Part shown: piece after piece, positions 7,563 to 15,814 of the stretch | Layout of the letters: each line of letters begins with the position of its first letter | Position numbering within the stretch: the first letter of the stretch is position 1 | Assembly (NCBI GenBank): GCA_951812305.1 | Contig: CATOSB010000033.1 | Location: forward strand, 1 to 44,113 | Direction: 5' to 3' | From: an uncultured Paracoccaceae bacterium | GTDB taxonomy: Bacteria > Pseudomonadota > Alphaproteobacteria > Rhodobacterales > Rhodobacteraceae | Length of the DNA stretch: 44,113 bases | The notes under the pieces: model-generated | Told to the model about the DNA's origin: nothing | Seen by the model: the letters and a program-made list of their open reading frames with translations, nothing else | Databases searched by the model: none | Position numbers and translations under genes: made by a program

Positions 7563-8339
7563 TTGAGGGTACTCGTGGAGCTCGACTTCTTTTTCTTCGC
7601 AATCGCGATCCCGACGGTGATTTATGCTGGCATCGACAAGGCGGGATTCGGATCATCGGCATCAGTCGCGGCAACGGCGTTTCTGACGCTGATCCTGGAT
7701 CCGGCGGACGCAATTGCGATCATGCTGCCTCTGCTTTTGGTGATGGATTTCGTCGCGCTAAAACCCAACTGGCGCAGATGGGACGCCCGCATTTCGCGCA
7801 TTCTGGTAATAGGCGCACTTATGGGTGGCCTTTTGGGGGCCGGACTGATTTTTGTGATAAGCGATGGCGTGTTCCGCCTGATCATCGGACTGATCGCACT
7901 GGGATTTGTGGCCTTTCAGATCATTCGACGCGCCGGACTCCTGCCCACACAAAAACCGTTCTCCGATACGCTTGGTTACCTGTTCGGAACTGGCGCCGGC
8001 ATCACCAGCTTTGTCGCCCATGCGGGCGGGCCGGTGGCAACAATCTACCTATTGTCCCAAAACCTGACGAAAGAGGCTTATCAGGCCACAACCATCATCA
8101 CATTCTGGATCAGCAACCTGTTCAAAGTTGTTCTCTACGCCGCGCTTGGCCTGTTCAGCTGGCAATCGTCCCTCGCCAGCCTCTACCTACTGCCATTCGC
8201 GATTATCGGCACGCTTCTTGGCGTCTATGTGAACCGAGTCGTGCCCGAGAAGGTCTATTTCACGCTGATCTACGTGTTTCTGACCATCGCGGGCACGAAA
8301 CTCATACTCGACGCCTTAAGCAACCTGAGTTCTGGATAA
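7563..8339 (+). CDS. TSUP-family (TauE/SafE-like) membrane permease
   Basis: An inner-membrane permease of about 258 residues from the TSUP family, whose members export sulfite, sulfoacetate or other small organic anions. Eight or so hydrophobic segments are visible, beginning DFFFFAIAIPTVIYAGIDKA and including a conserved central GTGAGITSFVAHAGGP. The start is uncertain. TTG 7563 has AAGGA six bases upstream and GTG 7575 has GAGGG five bases upstream; no ATG fits. The gene runs into IS982 copy 2. Removing the element and one AAGC gives ...DALSS and a stop, so the insertion only swaps the last residue for NLSSG and function is probably kept. The substrate is unknown. Confidence 0.85.
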   Translation: MRVLVELDFFFFAIAIPTVIYAGIDKAGFGSSASVAATAFLTLILDPADAIAIMLPLLLVMDFVALKPNWRRWDARISRILVIGALMGGLLGAGLIFVISDGVFRLIIGLIALGFVAFQIIRRAGLLPTQKPFSDTLGYLFGTGAGITSFVAHAGGPVATIYLLSQNLTKEAYQATTIITFWISNLFKVVLYAALGLFSWQSSLASLYLLPFAIIGTLLGVYVNRVVPEKVYFTLIYVFLTIAGTKLILDALSNLSSG

Positions 8340-8342
8340 GCG

Positions 8343-9236
8343 CTATATCTGGTATTCGACCTGCCTGATTGTTTCCGGCACGGTTATGGGTCCCATTTTA
8401 ACTTTGGTTTTCCCGAGCATATAGGCTGCGACACACGAGATGAGGTGTACGAATGCGTTGGCAGGCGATCTGTGTCGAGTGTGTTCCAGTCCCATGCTGG
8501 TTTTCAACTTATCGAACAGAGTTTCGATGATGAACCGCCTTCGCAACAGGATTTTGTTCAGGATTGGCAGGAGATAGTTTTTCATGTTGCGGCGAATGCC
8601 GGTGACGAGGTGGAGCCCACGCTGCCAGAGCCGTTGGAAGAGGGATTTGGAGATATAGCCCTTATCAGCAAATATTTTGCCTTCGAGGCCCGCGATCATG
8701 GCTTCAAACGGCTTTCGATCATCGACATTACCTGCCGTGATTTTGACGGCCATGATCTCCCCCTTGTTGTTGATGATTAGATGCAGTTTGAAGCCAAAGA
8801 ACCAGCCCATTGTGCTGCGACCGCGCTTTGCCAGCCCCTTGAAGACCTTGTTTCGATTAATGCGGGCATTGTGGCAGACCGCGAGCTTAGTGCTGTCGGC
8901 AAAATAGACGCCGGTTTTTTCACCGCTGAAGCAGTGCAGCAGTATGCAAAACGGCACCATTAATCTTGGCATGAGGCTGACAAACCGACCATAGCTCGGG
9001 AGGGTGCCAAAGCAGTCACGGTATTTCTGCTCAACGCCATAAATCCAATAATGTTTGAAGTCCTTGAACGGCGACAAGTGAAACAAGACCATGATGAACA
9101 GGCTCTCCCCCAGGGTCAGCTTGCCGGAGCGAAGCCTCTGACGACCCGAGGGGATCAACCGGTGGCGCTCCCAGTCCTCGTAGGTTTTTGCAAAATCATC
9201 GAGACAGACAAAAAGTGCGGTGTTAGTGATCGACAT
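8343..9236 (-). CDS. IS982-family transposase
   Basis: A 297-residue transposase that matches the copy at 3299-4192 apart from two residues (Ser for Ala in RLRSGK, Leu for Pro in IAGLEG). All three catalytic motifs are intact (FADSTK, FADKGY, IIETLFDKLK). The start MSITNTALF is at 9236. The gene is undamaged, so this copy may supply transposase for both elements. Confidence 0.93.
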   Translation of the reverse strand: MSITNTALFVCLDDFAKTYEDWERHRLIPSGRQRLRSGKLTLGESLFIMVLFHLSPFKDFKHYWIYGVEQKYRDCFGTLPSYGRFVSLMPRLMVPFCILLHCFSGEKTGVYFADSTKLAVCHNARINRNKVFKGLAKRGRSTMGWFFGFKLHLIINNKGEIMAVKITAGNVDDRKPFEAMIAGLEGKIFADKGYISKSLFQRLWQRGLHLVTGIRRNMKNYLLPILNKILLRRRFIIETLFDKLKTSMGLEHTRHRSPANAFVHLISCVAAYMLGKTKVKMGPITVPETIRQVEYQI

Positions 9237-9364
9237 GAGTGGCGGTCCATATTGTGTCGCTTTTGAACCTTGAATCATGGGGCAACGTACTTGGAAACCC
9301 CTCTCACCCCATACTAATCACGGGGGCATTCAGGCTGGTCAACACGGGGCAAAAGGTGCGCGCC

Positions 9365-9782
9365 ATGGAGAACAACTTCCCAATCAACGAAGATCTCGCT
9401 TATGAGAAGATCCGGGACCTCATGTTCGACATGATGGAAGAGGACCCCAACCGTTTCTACGCCCTCACGGATAAGCTCAATGAACTGGCTGCGCTCCCTA
9501 AAAGAACCATGACACTTGTGCTCGATCTGATGGCTGCCACTCCCTTTCAGGTGATCATCCCGAAACACGTACGGAAAAATGACCCTGATACATTCAAAGC
9601 AGATCACGAAACCGTTTCAAATGTTCTATTTCTTGGAGAGTTTGGCGGAATTGCCGTTGAACTGGAGCCAAATGAGGCTTTGAGAGAACCGAGGATCATT
9701 TCCATAACAATGGTGGAAATCCCTCATCGCAACCCTCTGCGAAAAAGGGTCAACGAGTATCGTAAAAAACGAATCAAAAAAC
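9365..9782 (+). pseudogene. IS982 passenger gene, 3' end displaced by IS66
   Basis: The same gene as 4321-4761, identical over the visible part. IS66 copy 2 inserted after codon 139 (in the run of A coding for ...RIKK). The frame now continues into the IS66 end and stops at 9859, replacing the basic tail LRKNSVE with about 25 IS-encoded residues. The original last codons and stop are at 11392-11414. Nearly the whole protein remains, so partial activity cannot be excluded. Confidence 0.75.
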
Positions 9783-11383
9783 GTAACTCCCAAGCACCCT
9801 GTCCGATAGGGTTGCGGGGTTTTGTTCCGTCAGAGCCGTGCGATGATCTGAGGTGGTGACAGGGTCAGGATTTCCAGGATGTTGAACCGGTGTTTTCTGG
9901 CCGTCGAGATGACGGACCTGATGTCGGCGAAGACCCGCGCGCCCTCGAGGGTGCGGAAGGTGCCCGAGATTTTCATGCGCAGCTTCATCATGCGCAGGTC
10001 CTGTTCGGCCTGATTGTTTGTGAATGGGACCGCGAAGTCGGCGATGAATCGCAAAACGTCATCGCGGTAGTCACGCAGGCGGAGGAGCAGGTTGTGGCCT
10101 GGCCGCCTGGCTTTTCGGCCGCGGGTGCCGGGGCTTTTGGCCAGCGGGGGCCGGCGTTCGTGGAAGGCGAGCCCCTTGGCGAGGATCGCCATGTATCTGG
10201 TGACTATACCCTGGCGAACCAGTTCCGGGAGTTCGGTCTCGCCTTGATCCTGAGCCGCGCATCTGAGCTGATTGGCGCTATGAAGCACTGCGCTCATCTC
10301 CGTCGCCCAAGGCTCTTTTTCGATCTCTTCGATGGCCTTGAGTTCGCGCAAGTGATGCGCCCCGCAGAGGGCGTGGGCGTCCACTCCGCTCATATGGGCG
10401 TAGTAGGGTTTCCAGTGATCATGAATGATCGTCCCGCCGGTCAGGAAGGTTGGAACAGCACCGCGTTTGGCGCTGATGCGGTAATGGGTGAAGGCGGTAT
10501 CGCAGATCGTGTGCAGCCAGTGCAGCTTGCCGGCAACACGAAGTCCGGTCTCGTCCAGATGCCGAACGCCGCCTTCGGCAAGCCGGGCGAGAATGTGTTC
10601 AACCACGACACCCATCTTATTTGCCGCGCCGCGCGTCCAGTTGGTCACGCTGGCCGCGCACAAGCTGGTGGCCCCAAACAGGTCGCGCATAAGCTGGCAG
10701 ACCCGATCCTCGGGTATCAGCTGCTGAACATTGCAATAGACCGCCACTGCCCGCATGCGCGTGCCATATTGCACATGCGCGGCCACGCCATCGGGAAAGC
10801 CAGCCGTCGTCGTGGCTCGACAATGGTCGCAACAATAAACCGCCGCCTGATGCTCGGTGACCTCCAGGCGTGGCGCAGGCAAGTCGAACACCTGACGCTT
10901 CTCGATCCCTTTCACCATCTCCGCCGTCAGGGCGCTCTGACAGGCGCTGCAATGCGTCGCCTCATGCCGTTCGACAAAGTCGGGTGTTGACGTCTGGCGC
11001 AGGGTGTCGCCCCGGTGGCCAACTTGGCCGCCACTTTTCTTTCCGGATTTGCCACGCAGGCTGCGCGGGGCTGGCTTCTTCAGGCCATCACTTGAAGGGG
11101 GCTTGCTGCTATTGCTGCTGTTCTTGGCCAACTGTCGGCGCAGGTCCGTGATCTCTTCCGCCATGCTCGCCAACGCAGCTTCAAGCTCAGCGATCCGACG
11201 CAGAGCCGTGGCGAGAAGTTGTTCAAGGGCGGCAACCTGATCCATCCCACCACTGATTCAGAGAAATCAACCCGGCGCCACAGAATTCAGACAAGAAAGA
11301 AAAAAAACACGCGCAAAATGGCAAATTCGACTCACCATAAAACTGACAATAACACTCAAACGTGGGGGGTGCTTGGGAGTTAC
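9783..11383 (-). mobile_element. IS66-family element, copy 2
   Basis: A 1601-bp element bounded by GTAACTCCCAAGCACC repeats. It has a perfect 8-bp target duplication CAAAAAAC at 9775-9782 and 11384-11391. Copy 1 of the host IS982 element gives the empty site directly (around 4731-4746, AATCAAAAAACTACG), which proves the boundaries. It is inverted relative to IS66 copy 1. Confidence 0.96.
9830..11245 (-). CDS. IS66-family transposase
   Basis: A complete 471-residue transposase, identical to the one at 1343-2758 apart from Arg for Gln in HERRPPLA. The same Arg variant is in the IS66 fragment at 13252-13938, so copies 2 and 3 are closer to each other than to copy 1. The catalytic motifs HLDETGLR, IHDHWKPY and TNNQAEQDLRMMKLRM are all intact. 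Confidence 0.95.
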   Translation of the reverse strand: MDQVAALEQLLATALRRIAELEAALASMAEEITDLRRQLAKNSSNSSKPPSSDGLKKPAPRSLRGKSGKKSGGQVGHRGDTLRQTSTPDFVERHEATHCSACQSALTAEMVKGIEKRQVFDLPAPRLEVTEHQAAVYCCDHCRATTTAGFPDGVAAHVQYGTRMRAVAVYCNVQQLIPEDRVCQLMRDLFGATSLCAASVTNWTRGAANKMGVVVEHILARLAEGGVRHLDETGLRVAGKLHWLHTICDTAFTHYRISAKRGAVPTFLTGGTIIHDHWKPYYAHMSGVDAHALCGAHHLRELKAIEEIEKEPWATEMSAVLHSANQLRCAAQDQGETELPELVRQGIVTRYMAILAKGLAFHERRPPLAKSPGTRGRKARRPGHNLLLRLRDYRDDVLRFIADFAVPFTNNQAEQDLRMMKLRMKISGTFRTLEGARVFADIRSVISTARKHRFNILEILTLSPPQIIARL

Positions 11384-11459
11384 CAAAAAACTACGAAAAA
11401 ATTCTGTCGAGTAGTGCACTGGTGACGCCAACGTCTTATCCAGAATCGGGGTTAAGCAG

Positions 11460-11783
11460 CTAAAGCGCTGTGCCCATTGCCGGGGTTACCTCGCCCGTCG
11501 TGTTTTCGAAATTCTGCCCCGATGCCACAAGGCAAGTCACGCCGCTTGGCATGGTCACCGTAATTGTCCAGGTCCCGGTTTCAAGCGAGGCGTAAACCTC
11601 AATTACAGAATTGTTCGGCGCCAACCCGATTGACTGTCGGCTTTCGCCATAGGTCGCCGACAGTCGTTCGACCACCTTTTCGCGATCCGCACAGTTGCGG
11701 TTGGCCTGCTGGGCAAAGGCGTGCTGCGTTGCAAGAATCATCGCGCCGACACCCAGGGAGAGTGCTAGAAACCTCTGTTTCAT
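11460..11783 (-). CDS. Small exported protein of unknown function
   Basis: A 107-residue protein with a clear Sec signal peptide (MKQRFLALSLGVGAMILATQ, probable cleavage after HAFA). The mature part of about 83 residues has two Cys (NCADRE and VTCLVAS) that could form a disulfide, and alternating beta-like stretches (VIEVYASLETGTWTITVTMP). I do not recognise the family; it is probably periplasmic. ATG 11783 is chosen because it starts the signal peptide. Before the IS982 insertion its stop codon overlapped the stop of the convergent TSUP gene (original TAA at 11461-11463). Confidence 0.7.
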   Translation of the reverse strand: MKQRFLALSLGVGAMILATQHAFAQQANRNCADREKVVERLSATYGESRQSIGLAPNNSVIEVYASLETGTWTITVTMPSGVTCLVASGQNFENTTGEVTPAMGTAL

Positions 11784-11989
11784 CGTTTCGTCCCATATGT
11801 TTTCAGGCTGCCCGCGTGGGCCTTCCGGTTCTCCGGCAGGCGGATCTTGCCCCATTTCTCTGCTGTCGGACCTTTCGCACCGTGGTTCCGCGGCGGCCTT
11901 CCGAAGTGGTTCTCCCTCGTCCGACGGTTTGAACAGATTGCCCGAATCGGTGCCAAAATTCCGTTAATCGACCGTTCGGTGGGGCGGGG

Positions 11990-13182
11990 CAGGGGAATCG
12001 CGCTTGAAGTTTGACTGTGGATTAGAATTGGATTCTTGAGGATTCATCACTTGATGGAGTTTTGAGATGCCTACATTGACCAGCTATTTCAACGACATGG
12101 ACGATCCTCGGGGTGGCAATGCCCCGCGTCACAATTTCTGCGATCTCATGACGATCAGCCTTTTGTGCGCGCTGTGCGGCGGTGAGACGGCGGTCGACAT
12201 GGAGCTTTTCGGGCATATGAAGGAGGATTTCCTGCGAGAGTTTCTCGAATTGCCCCACGGCATTCCCTGCCATGACGCGTATTCGCGGCTCTTCCGCCTT
12301 ATGAAGCCGTCGAGCTTTCAGGCCTTTTTCGACAAGTTTCGCACTGACTTTGCGGTCAAGGCTGGAGATGAGCCGGCAATCGCTATCGATGGCAAAGAGA
12401 TGCGGCGCAGCTTTGACAAGGCCGCCGGGCAGTCGAACATGAACATCGTGACCGCCTTTGCCCATGGCGCGCGCCTGAGCCTGGGCATCGCAGAAAGCGC
12501 CAGGGGCGGCGGCGAGATACTGGCGCTGCGCGACCTGATCGGGATGCTTGATATCCGTGGCATCACCATCACCGCTGATGCGCTGCACTGCCAGAGAGAG
12601 ACCTGCGAATTGATCGTGCAGGCGGGCGGCGAATATTGCTTGCAGCTCAAGGGCAACCAGGGCGACATGCTGGCTGATGTACGGGCCTTTGTTGACGATC
12701 AGGGTACTGATTACATTGATAAATATGACACGGTCGACGCTGACCACGGCCGCATCGAGGAGCGGTCATATCGCGTCTATAATGTGCCGCAGTATCTCAC
12801 GGACATCCATAACTGGCCGCATCTACAAGCCTTCGTCCACGTCGTTTCTGAGCGAGCAGCAGATGACAAAACAAACCGGTCAGAGCGGATTTACCTCCTC
12901 TCCAAATGTCCCTCGGCTCAAGTTGCCGCTTCTCTGATCCGTGGTCACTGGCAGATCGAGAACAGTTTGCATTGGTCTCTCGACGTGGTGATGAACGATG
13001 ATCAGCACCGCGCACGAAAAGATCACGCGCCAGCCAACTTCGCCGCCTTGAGGCGCATCGCTTTGAACATCATCAAGGCAAATCCCGCAAAAGGCTCAAA
13101 CCGTGGGAAGTTCAAAAAGGCAGGCTGGAGCAATGACTTCCTCAAAACCCTCATCCAAGGCTTCTGAAGCGCGATTGCCCTG
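11990..13182 (+). mobile_element. ISAs1-family element
   Basis: A 1193-bp element. The inverted repeats are CAGGGGAATCGCGCTTGA at 11990 and the complement of CAGGGCAATCGCGCTTCA ending at 13182. It holds a single transposase gene and inserted in the intergenic region upstream of the small exported protein (11783). Confidence 0.95.
12067..13167 (+). CDS. ISAs1-family transposase
   Basis: A complete 366-residue transposase. It has the family's N-terminal DDE-associated domain (MPTLTSYFNDMDDPRG and PCHDAYSRLFRLMKP). The DDE core shows AIAIDGKEMRRSF (first Asp), ITADALHCQRETC (second Asp), LQLKGNQ, and HWQIENSLHWSLDVVMNDD (Glu). The ORF is intact and the element has intact ends, so it may be active. 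Confidence 0.96.
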   Translation: MPTLTSYFNDMDDPRGGNAPRHNFCDLMTISLLCALCGGETAVDMELFGHMKEDFLREFLELPHGIPCHDAYSRLFRLMKPSSFQAFFDKFRTDFAVKAGDEPAIAIDGKEMRRSFDKAAGQSNMNIVTAFAHGARLSLGIAESARGGGEILALRDLIGMLDIRGITITADALHCQRETCELIVQAGGEYCLQLKGNQGDMLADVRAFVDDQGTDYIDKYDTVDADHGRIEERSYRVYNVPQYLTDIHNWPHLQAFVHVVSERAADDKTNRSERIYLLSKCPSAQVAASLIRGHWQIENSLHWSLDVVMNDDQHRARKDHAPANFAALRRIALNIIKANPAKGSNRGKFKKAGWSNDFLKTLIQGF

Positions 13183-13235
13183 TGGGGCGGGGTGTATCCC
13201 CTTGAAGTACGTAAGATCATGCCTATATGATAGGT

Positions 13236-13251
13236 ATGGCTAAGAAAAAAC
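13236..13251 (+). pseudogene. Possible start of a gene (MAKKK...) cut by IS66
   Basis: ATG GCT AAG AAA AAA lies directly before the IS66 fragment; the rest of the gene is gone. A TTGAAG (13202-13207) and a TATGAT-like box (13226-13231) stand upstream, but the -10 box would lie only a few bases before the ATG. It might be a leaderless start or chance. No product can be assigned. Confidence 0.25.
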
Positions 13252-13938
13252 GTAACTCCCAAGCACCCTGTCCGATAGGGTTGCGGGGTTTTGTTCCGTC
13301 AGAGCCGTGCGATGATCTGAGGTGGTGACAGGGTCAGGATTTCCAGGATGTTGAACCGGTGTTTTCTGGCCGTCGAGATGACGGACCTGATGTCGGCGAA
13401 GACCCGCGCGCCCTCGAGGGTGCGGAAGGTGCCCGAGATTTTCATGCGCAGCTTCATCATGCGCAGGTCCTGTTCGGCCTGATTGTTTGTGAATGGGACC
13501 GCGAAGTCGGCGATGAATCGCAAAACGTCATCGCGGTAGTCACGCAGGCGGAGGAGCAGGTTGTGGCCTGGCCGCCTGGCTTTTCGGCCGCGGGTGCCGG
13601 GGCTTTTGGCCAGCGGGGGCCGGCGTTCGTGGAAGGCGAGCCCCTTGGCGAGGATCGCCATGTATCTGGTGACTATACCCTGGCGAACCAGTTCCGGGAG
13701 TTCGGTCTCGCCTTGATCCTGAGCCGCGCATCTGAGCTGATTGGCGCTATGAAGCACTGCGCTCATCTCCGTCGCCCAAGGCTCTTTTTCGATCTCTTCG
13801 ATGGCCTTGAGTTCGCGCAAGTGATGCGCCCCGCAGAGGGCGTGGGCGTCCACTCCGCTCATATGGGCGTAGTAGGGTTTCCAGTGATCATGAATGATCG
13901 TCCCGCCGGTCAGGAAGGTTGGAACAGCACCGCGTTTG
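13252..13938 (-). mobile_element. IS66-family element, copy 3, fragment
   Basis: Only the part next to the 3' end of the transposase is left: 687 bp from the intact terminal repeat at 13252 to 13938, where similarity to copy 2 stops abruptly. The left flank GAAAAAAC resembles the CAAAAAAC target of copy 2. The other end and its duplication are lost, so a deletion or a second rearrangement removed about 914 bp of the element. Confidence 0.92.
13299..13938 (-). pseudogene. IS66 transposase, C-terminal fragment
   Basis: About 210 C-terminal residues of the IS66 transposase, from about AVPTF through IHDHWKPY, HHLRELKAIEEIEKEPW and TNNQAEQDLRMMKLRM to the normal stop. The N-terminal coiled coil, zinc-finger region and first catalytic Asp are absent, so it is not functional. 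It carries the same Arg variant as copy 2 (HERRPPLA). Confidence 0.9.
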
Positions 13939-14019
13939 CTCCGCAGGATAGGCGGGGGTATGTGGTCTCTTTGTCATAGGGCTCACCTTTGGAGTGTTTT
14001 ACCCTCCGGTAAACCCGGG
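13939..14019. other. Orphan segment between the IS66 and IS256 fragments
   Basis: These 81 bp match neither the IS66 copies nor recognisable IS256 transposase coding. They include a small inverted repeat, TTTACC-CTCC-GGTAAA (about 13998-14013). The segment could be the scar of the deletion that truncated both elements, or a piece of a third element. Confidence 0.4.
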
Positions 14020-14714
14020 GCGGTTCAGCTTGCGGAATTGATGGATCGCTTTGCTCACCTCAAAACACCAGACGGGCGCGCCGGGGTGGTACGTAATGGC
14101 AGTCATCCCGCCCGTGAAATCCAAACGGGTGTTGGACCTGTGACCGTAGAGATTCCAAAGATACGCTCGAAAACCGGCAAGCCAGTGAGTTTCCGCTCCG
14201 CGCTCGTACCGCCCTACGTGCGCAAGACCAAGACGCTGCAGGCTGCGATCCCCTGGCTCTACCTCAAAGGCATTTCCACTGGCGAAATGGGAACGGCGCT
14301 GAAGGGTTTGCTCGGGGCTAATGCCACCGGATTTTCGGCCAAAACAGTTGCCAGATTGAAGGCCGAATGGGCCGCTGAATACAGGGCGTGGCGCACCGCA
14401 GACCTGTCCCAAGACGAGTGGGTCTACATCTGGGCCGACGGTATTCACAGTGGCTTACGCGGCGAGGATCACAAGTTGTGCGCGCTGGTCGTGATCGGCG
14501 TAAATACCCGTGGTCAGAAACAATTTCTGGCAATCGAGGACGGCACTCGTGAAAGCACACAGAGCTGGAGGGAGGTTCTAATCGGCCTCAGAGAACGCGG
14601 TCTCAACACTCCAAAATTGGCCATCGGAGACGGTGCTCTGGGATTCTGGGCCGCTCTTGAAGAAACCTATCCGGGCACACCTCAACAACGCTGCTGGGTG
14701 CATAATACCAAGGG

Positions 14715-15257
14715 TTATTCAATCTGACCGACTTTCGCCCAGTTGCGGCTTGCGATGGATGTGATGGTTTGCGGTCTTGCGATGAGGTTGTTCCAGGCCT
14801 CGCACCCCGCGTCGAGAATCGCGTCATATGTGTCGAACGTCCGGTTTGCGAGCCATGTCTGGCGGAGATATTGCCAAATGTTTTCGGTTGGATTCAGCTC
14901 TGGTGATTTGGGCGGCAGAAACATGAGCGACAGGTTTTGCGGGATTTCCAGAGCGGATGTCGTGTGCCAGCCGGCTTGGTCCATGAGGATGACGGCGTGG
15001 GCGCCATCGGAGACAATTTTGCTGATTTCTTCCAGGTGGCGCTGCATCGCATAGGTGTCGGCTGCTGGCATCATGATCGCCGCGCCGGTGCCGCGTTCGG
15101 GGCAGATGGCGCCAAAAAGATACGCATTTTGGTAACGCTGATCGGCGGGCTGGCGGGGCCGTGTGCCCTTGCGTGCCCACTGGCGGACGCGGGTGTTCTT
15201 CTGACCGAGACGCATCTCGTCCTGGAACCAGATTTCGACGGGTTTGTCCGGCGGCAC
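14715..15257 (-). CDS. IS630 type A transposase orfB (catalytic part)
   Basis: The 180-residue catalytic half. The DDE motifs are EIWFQDEMRLGQ (first Asp), VILMDQAGWHTT (second Asp) and LPPKSPELNPTENIWQ (Glu). It has no convincing start of its own (a GTG at 15257) and continues upstream in frame to the seven-A run in the end of orfA, so it is probably translated as part of an orfA-orfB fusion made by -1 slippage. Confidence 0.88.
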   Translation of the reverse strand: MPPDKPVEIWFQDEMRLGQKNTRVRQWARKGTRPRQPADQRYQNAYLFGAICPERGTGAAIMMPAADTYAMQRHLEEISKIVSDGAHAVILMDQAGWHTTSALEIPQNLSLMFLPPKSPELNPTENIWQYLRQTWLANRTFDTYDAILDAGCEAWNNLIARPQTITSIASRNWAKVGQIE

Positions 15258-15274
15258 CCCCTGAAGCGTCTCCT

Positions 15275-15814
15275 TCAGATTGTCGCCGAAGTTTTTTTGA
15301 AATCCTCAATGACCTGCACGTCCTGCCCCGGGTGCTGAGGGCGTGCGCTGATGTGGGAAAAGCCCAGATTGTGCAGAATCTGCCCCACATGGCGCTCGTG
15401 ATAGTCGACGCCAAAACGCGCCTTGATCACATTCTTCAAATCGACCCGCCGCCAGCGGACGACACCGTCCTTTTCAGGATCAGGACCGGTCTCGACAAGA
15501 GCCGCCAGTTCATCCAGTTGCGCATTGTCAAGGCGGGATCGCGAGCCTCCTCGCTGCCGATCCAGCAGCCCCGCTGGACCATCAGCGTTGAAACGGAGCA
15601 CCCAGTCCCTGAGCGTTTGCCGGTCCATCCCGCCAATGCGGGCCGCAGCCCCACGCGACATGCCATCGGCGATAGCGGCAAGCGACAAAAGCCGTCGGCT
15701 CTGCCGGGCATCAGAACTCTCTGCGGCAAGCTTGCGCAGATCATTGGCGGTAAAATCGGCTCGCATCGGTATCCTGGCTGGCATCGGTGGTCTCCTTTGC
15801 CAATCTTGAATCAC
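15275..15814 (-). CDS. IS630 type A transposase orfA (DNA-binding part)
   Basis: The 179-residue helix-turn-helix half, identical to copies 1 and 3. ATG 15814 (MIQDWQRRPPMP) is given; MPARIPMRADF at 15784 follows GGAGACC and may be the true start. The last coding bases before the stop contain AAAAAAAC, the likely slippage site. Confidence 0.88.
   Translation of the reverse strand: MIQDWQRRPPMPARIPMRADFTANDLRKLAAESSDARQSRRLLSLAAIADGMSRGAAARIGGMDRQTLRDWVLRFNADGPAGLLDRQRGGSRSRLDNAQLDELAALVETGPDPEKDGVVRWRRVDLKNVIKARFGVDYHERHVGQILHNLGFSHISARPQHPGQDVQVIEDFKKTSATI

Larger units (their letters stand above)
8322..11453 (-). mobile_element. IS982-family element with passenger gene, copy 2, split by IS66
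   Basis: The ends are AACCTGAGTTCTGGATAAG at 8322 and the complementary AACCCCGATTCTGGATAAG at 11453. A 4-bp duplication AAGC flanks it (8318-8321 and 11454-11457). It spans 3132 bp, which drops to exactly 1523 bp after removal of the IS66 element and one copy of its 8-bp duplication, the same as copy 1. It inserted in the last codons of the TSUP permease. Only a few bases differ from copy 1, for example 3646/8690, 4087/9131, 4151/9195 and 4788/11441. Confidence 0.93.
11980..13192. repeat. 10-bp target duplication of the ISAs1 element
   Basis: TGGGGCGGGG occurs at 11980-11989 and again at 13183-13192, directly outside the inverted repeats of the ISAs1 element. A perfect 10-bp duplication suggests a fairly recent insertion; the family makes 8-10 bp duplications. 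Confidence 0.92.

Noticed and set aside
3278..11453. The two direct IS982 copies flanking greA-hypothetical-mdh-TSUP look like a composite transposon
   Set aside because: Each copy has its own 4-bp duplication (AGTT and AAGC), so they are independent insertions, and the genes between them are ordinary core genes.
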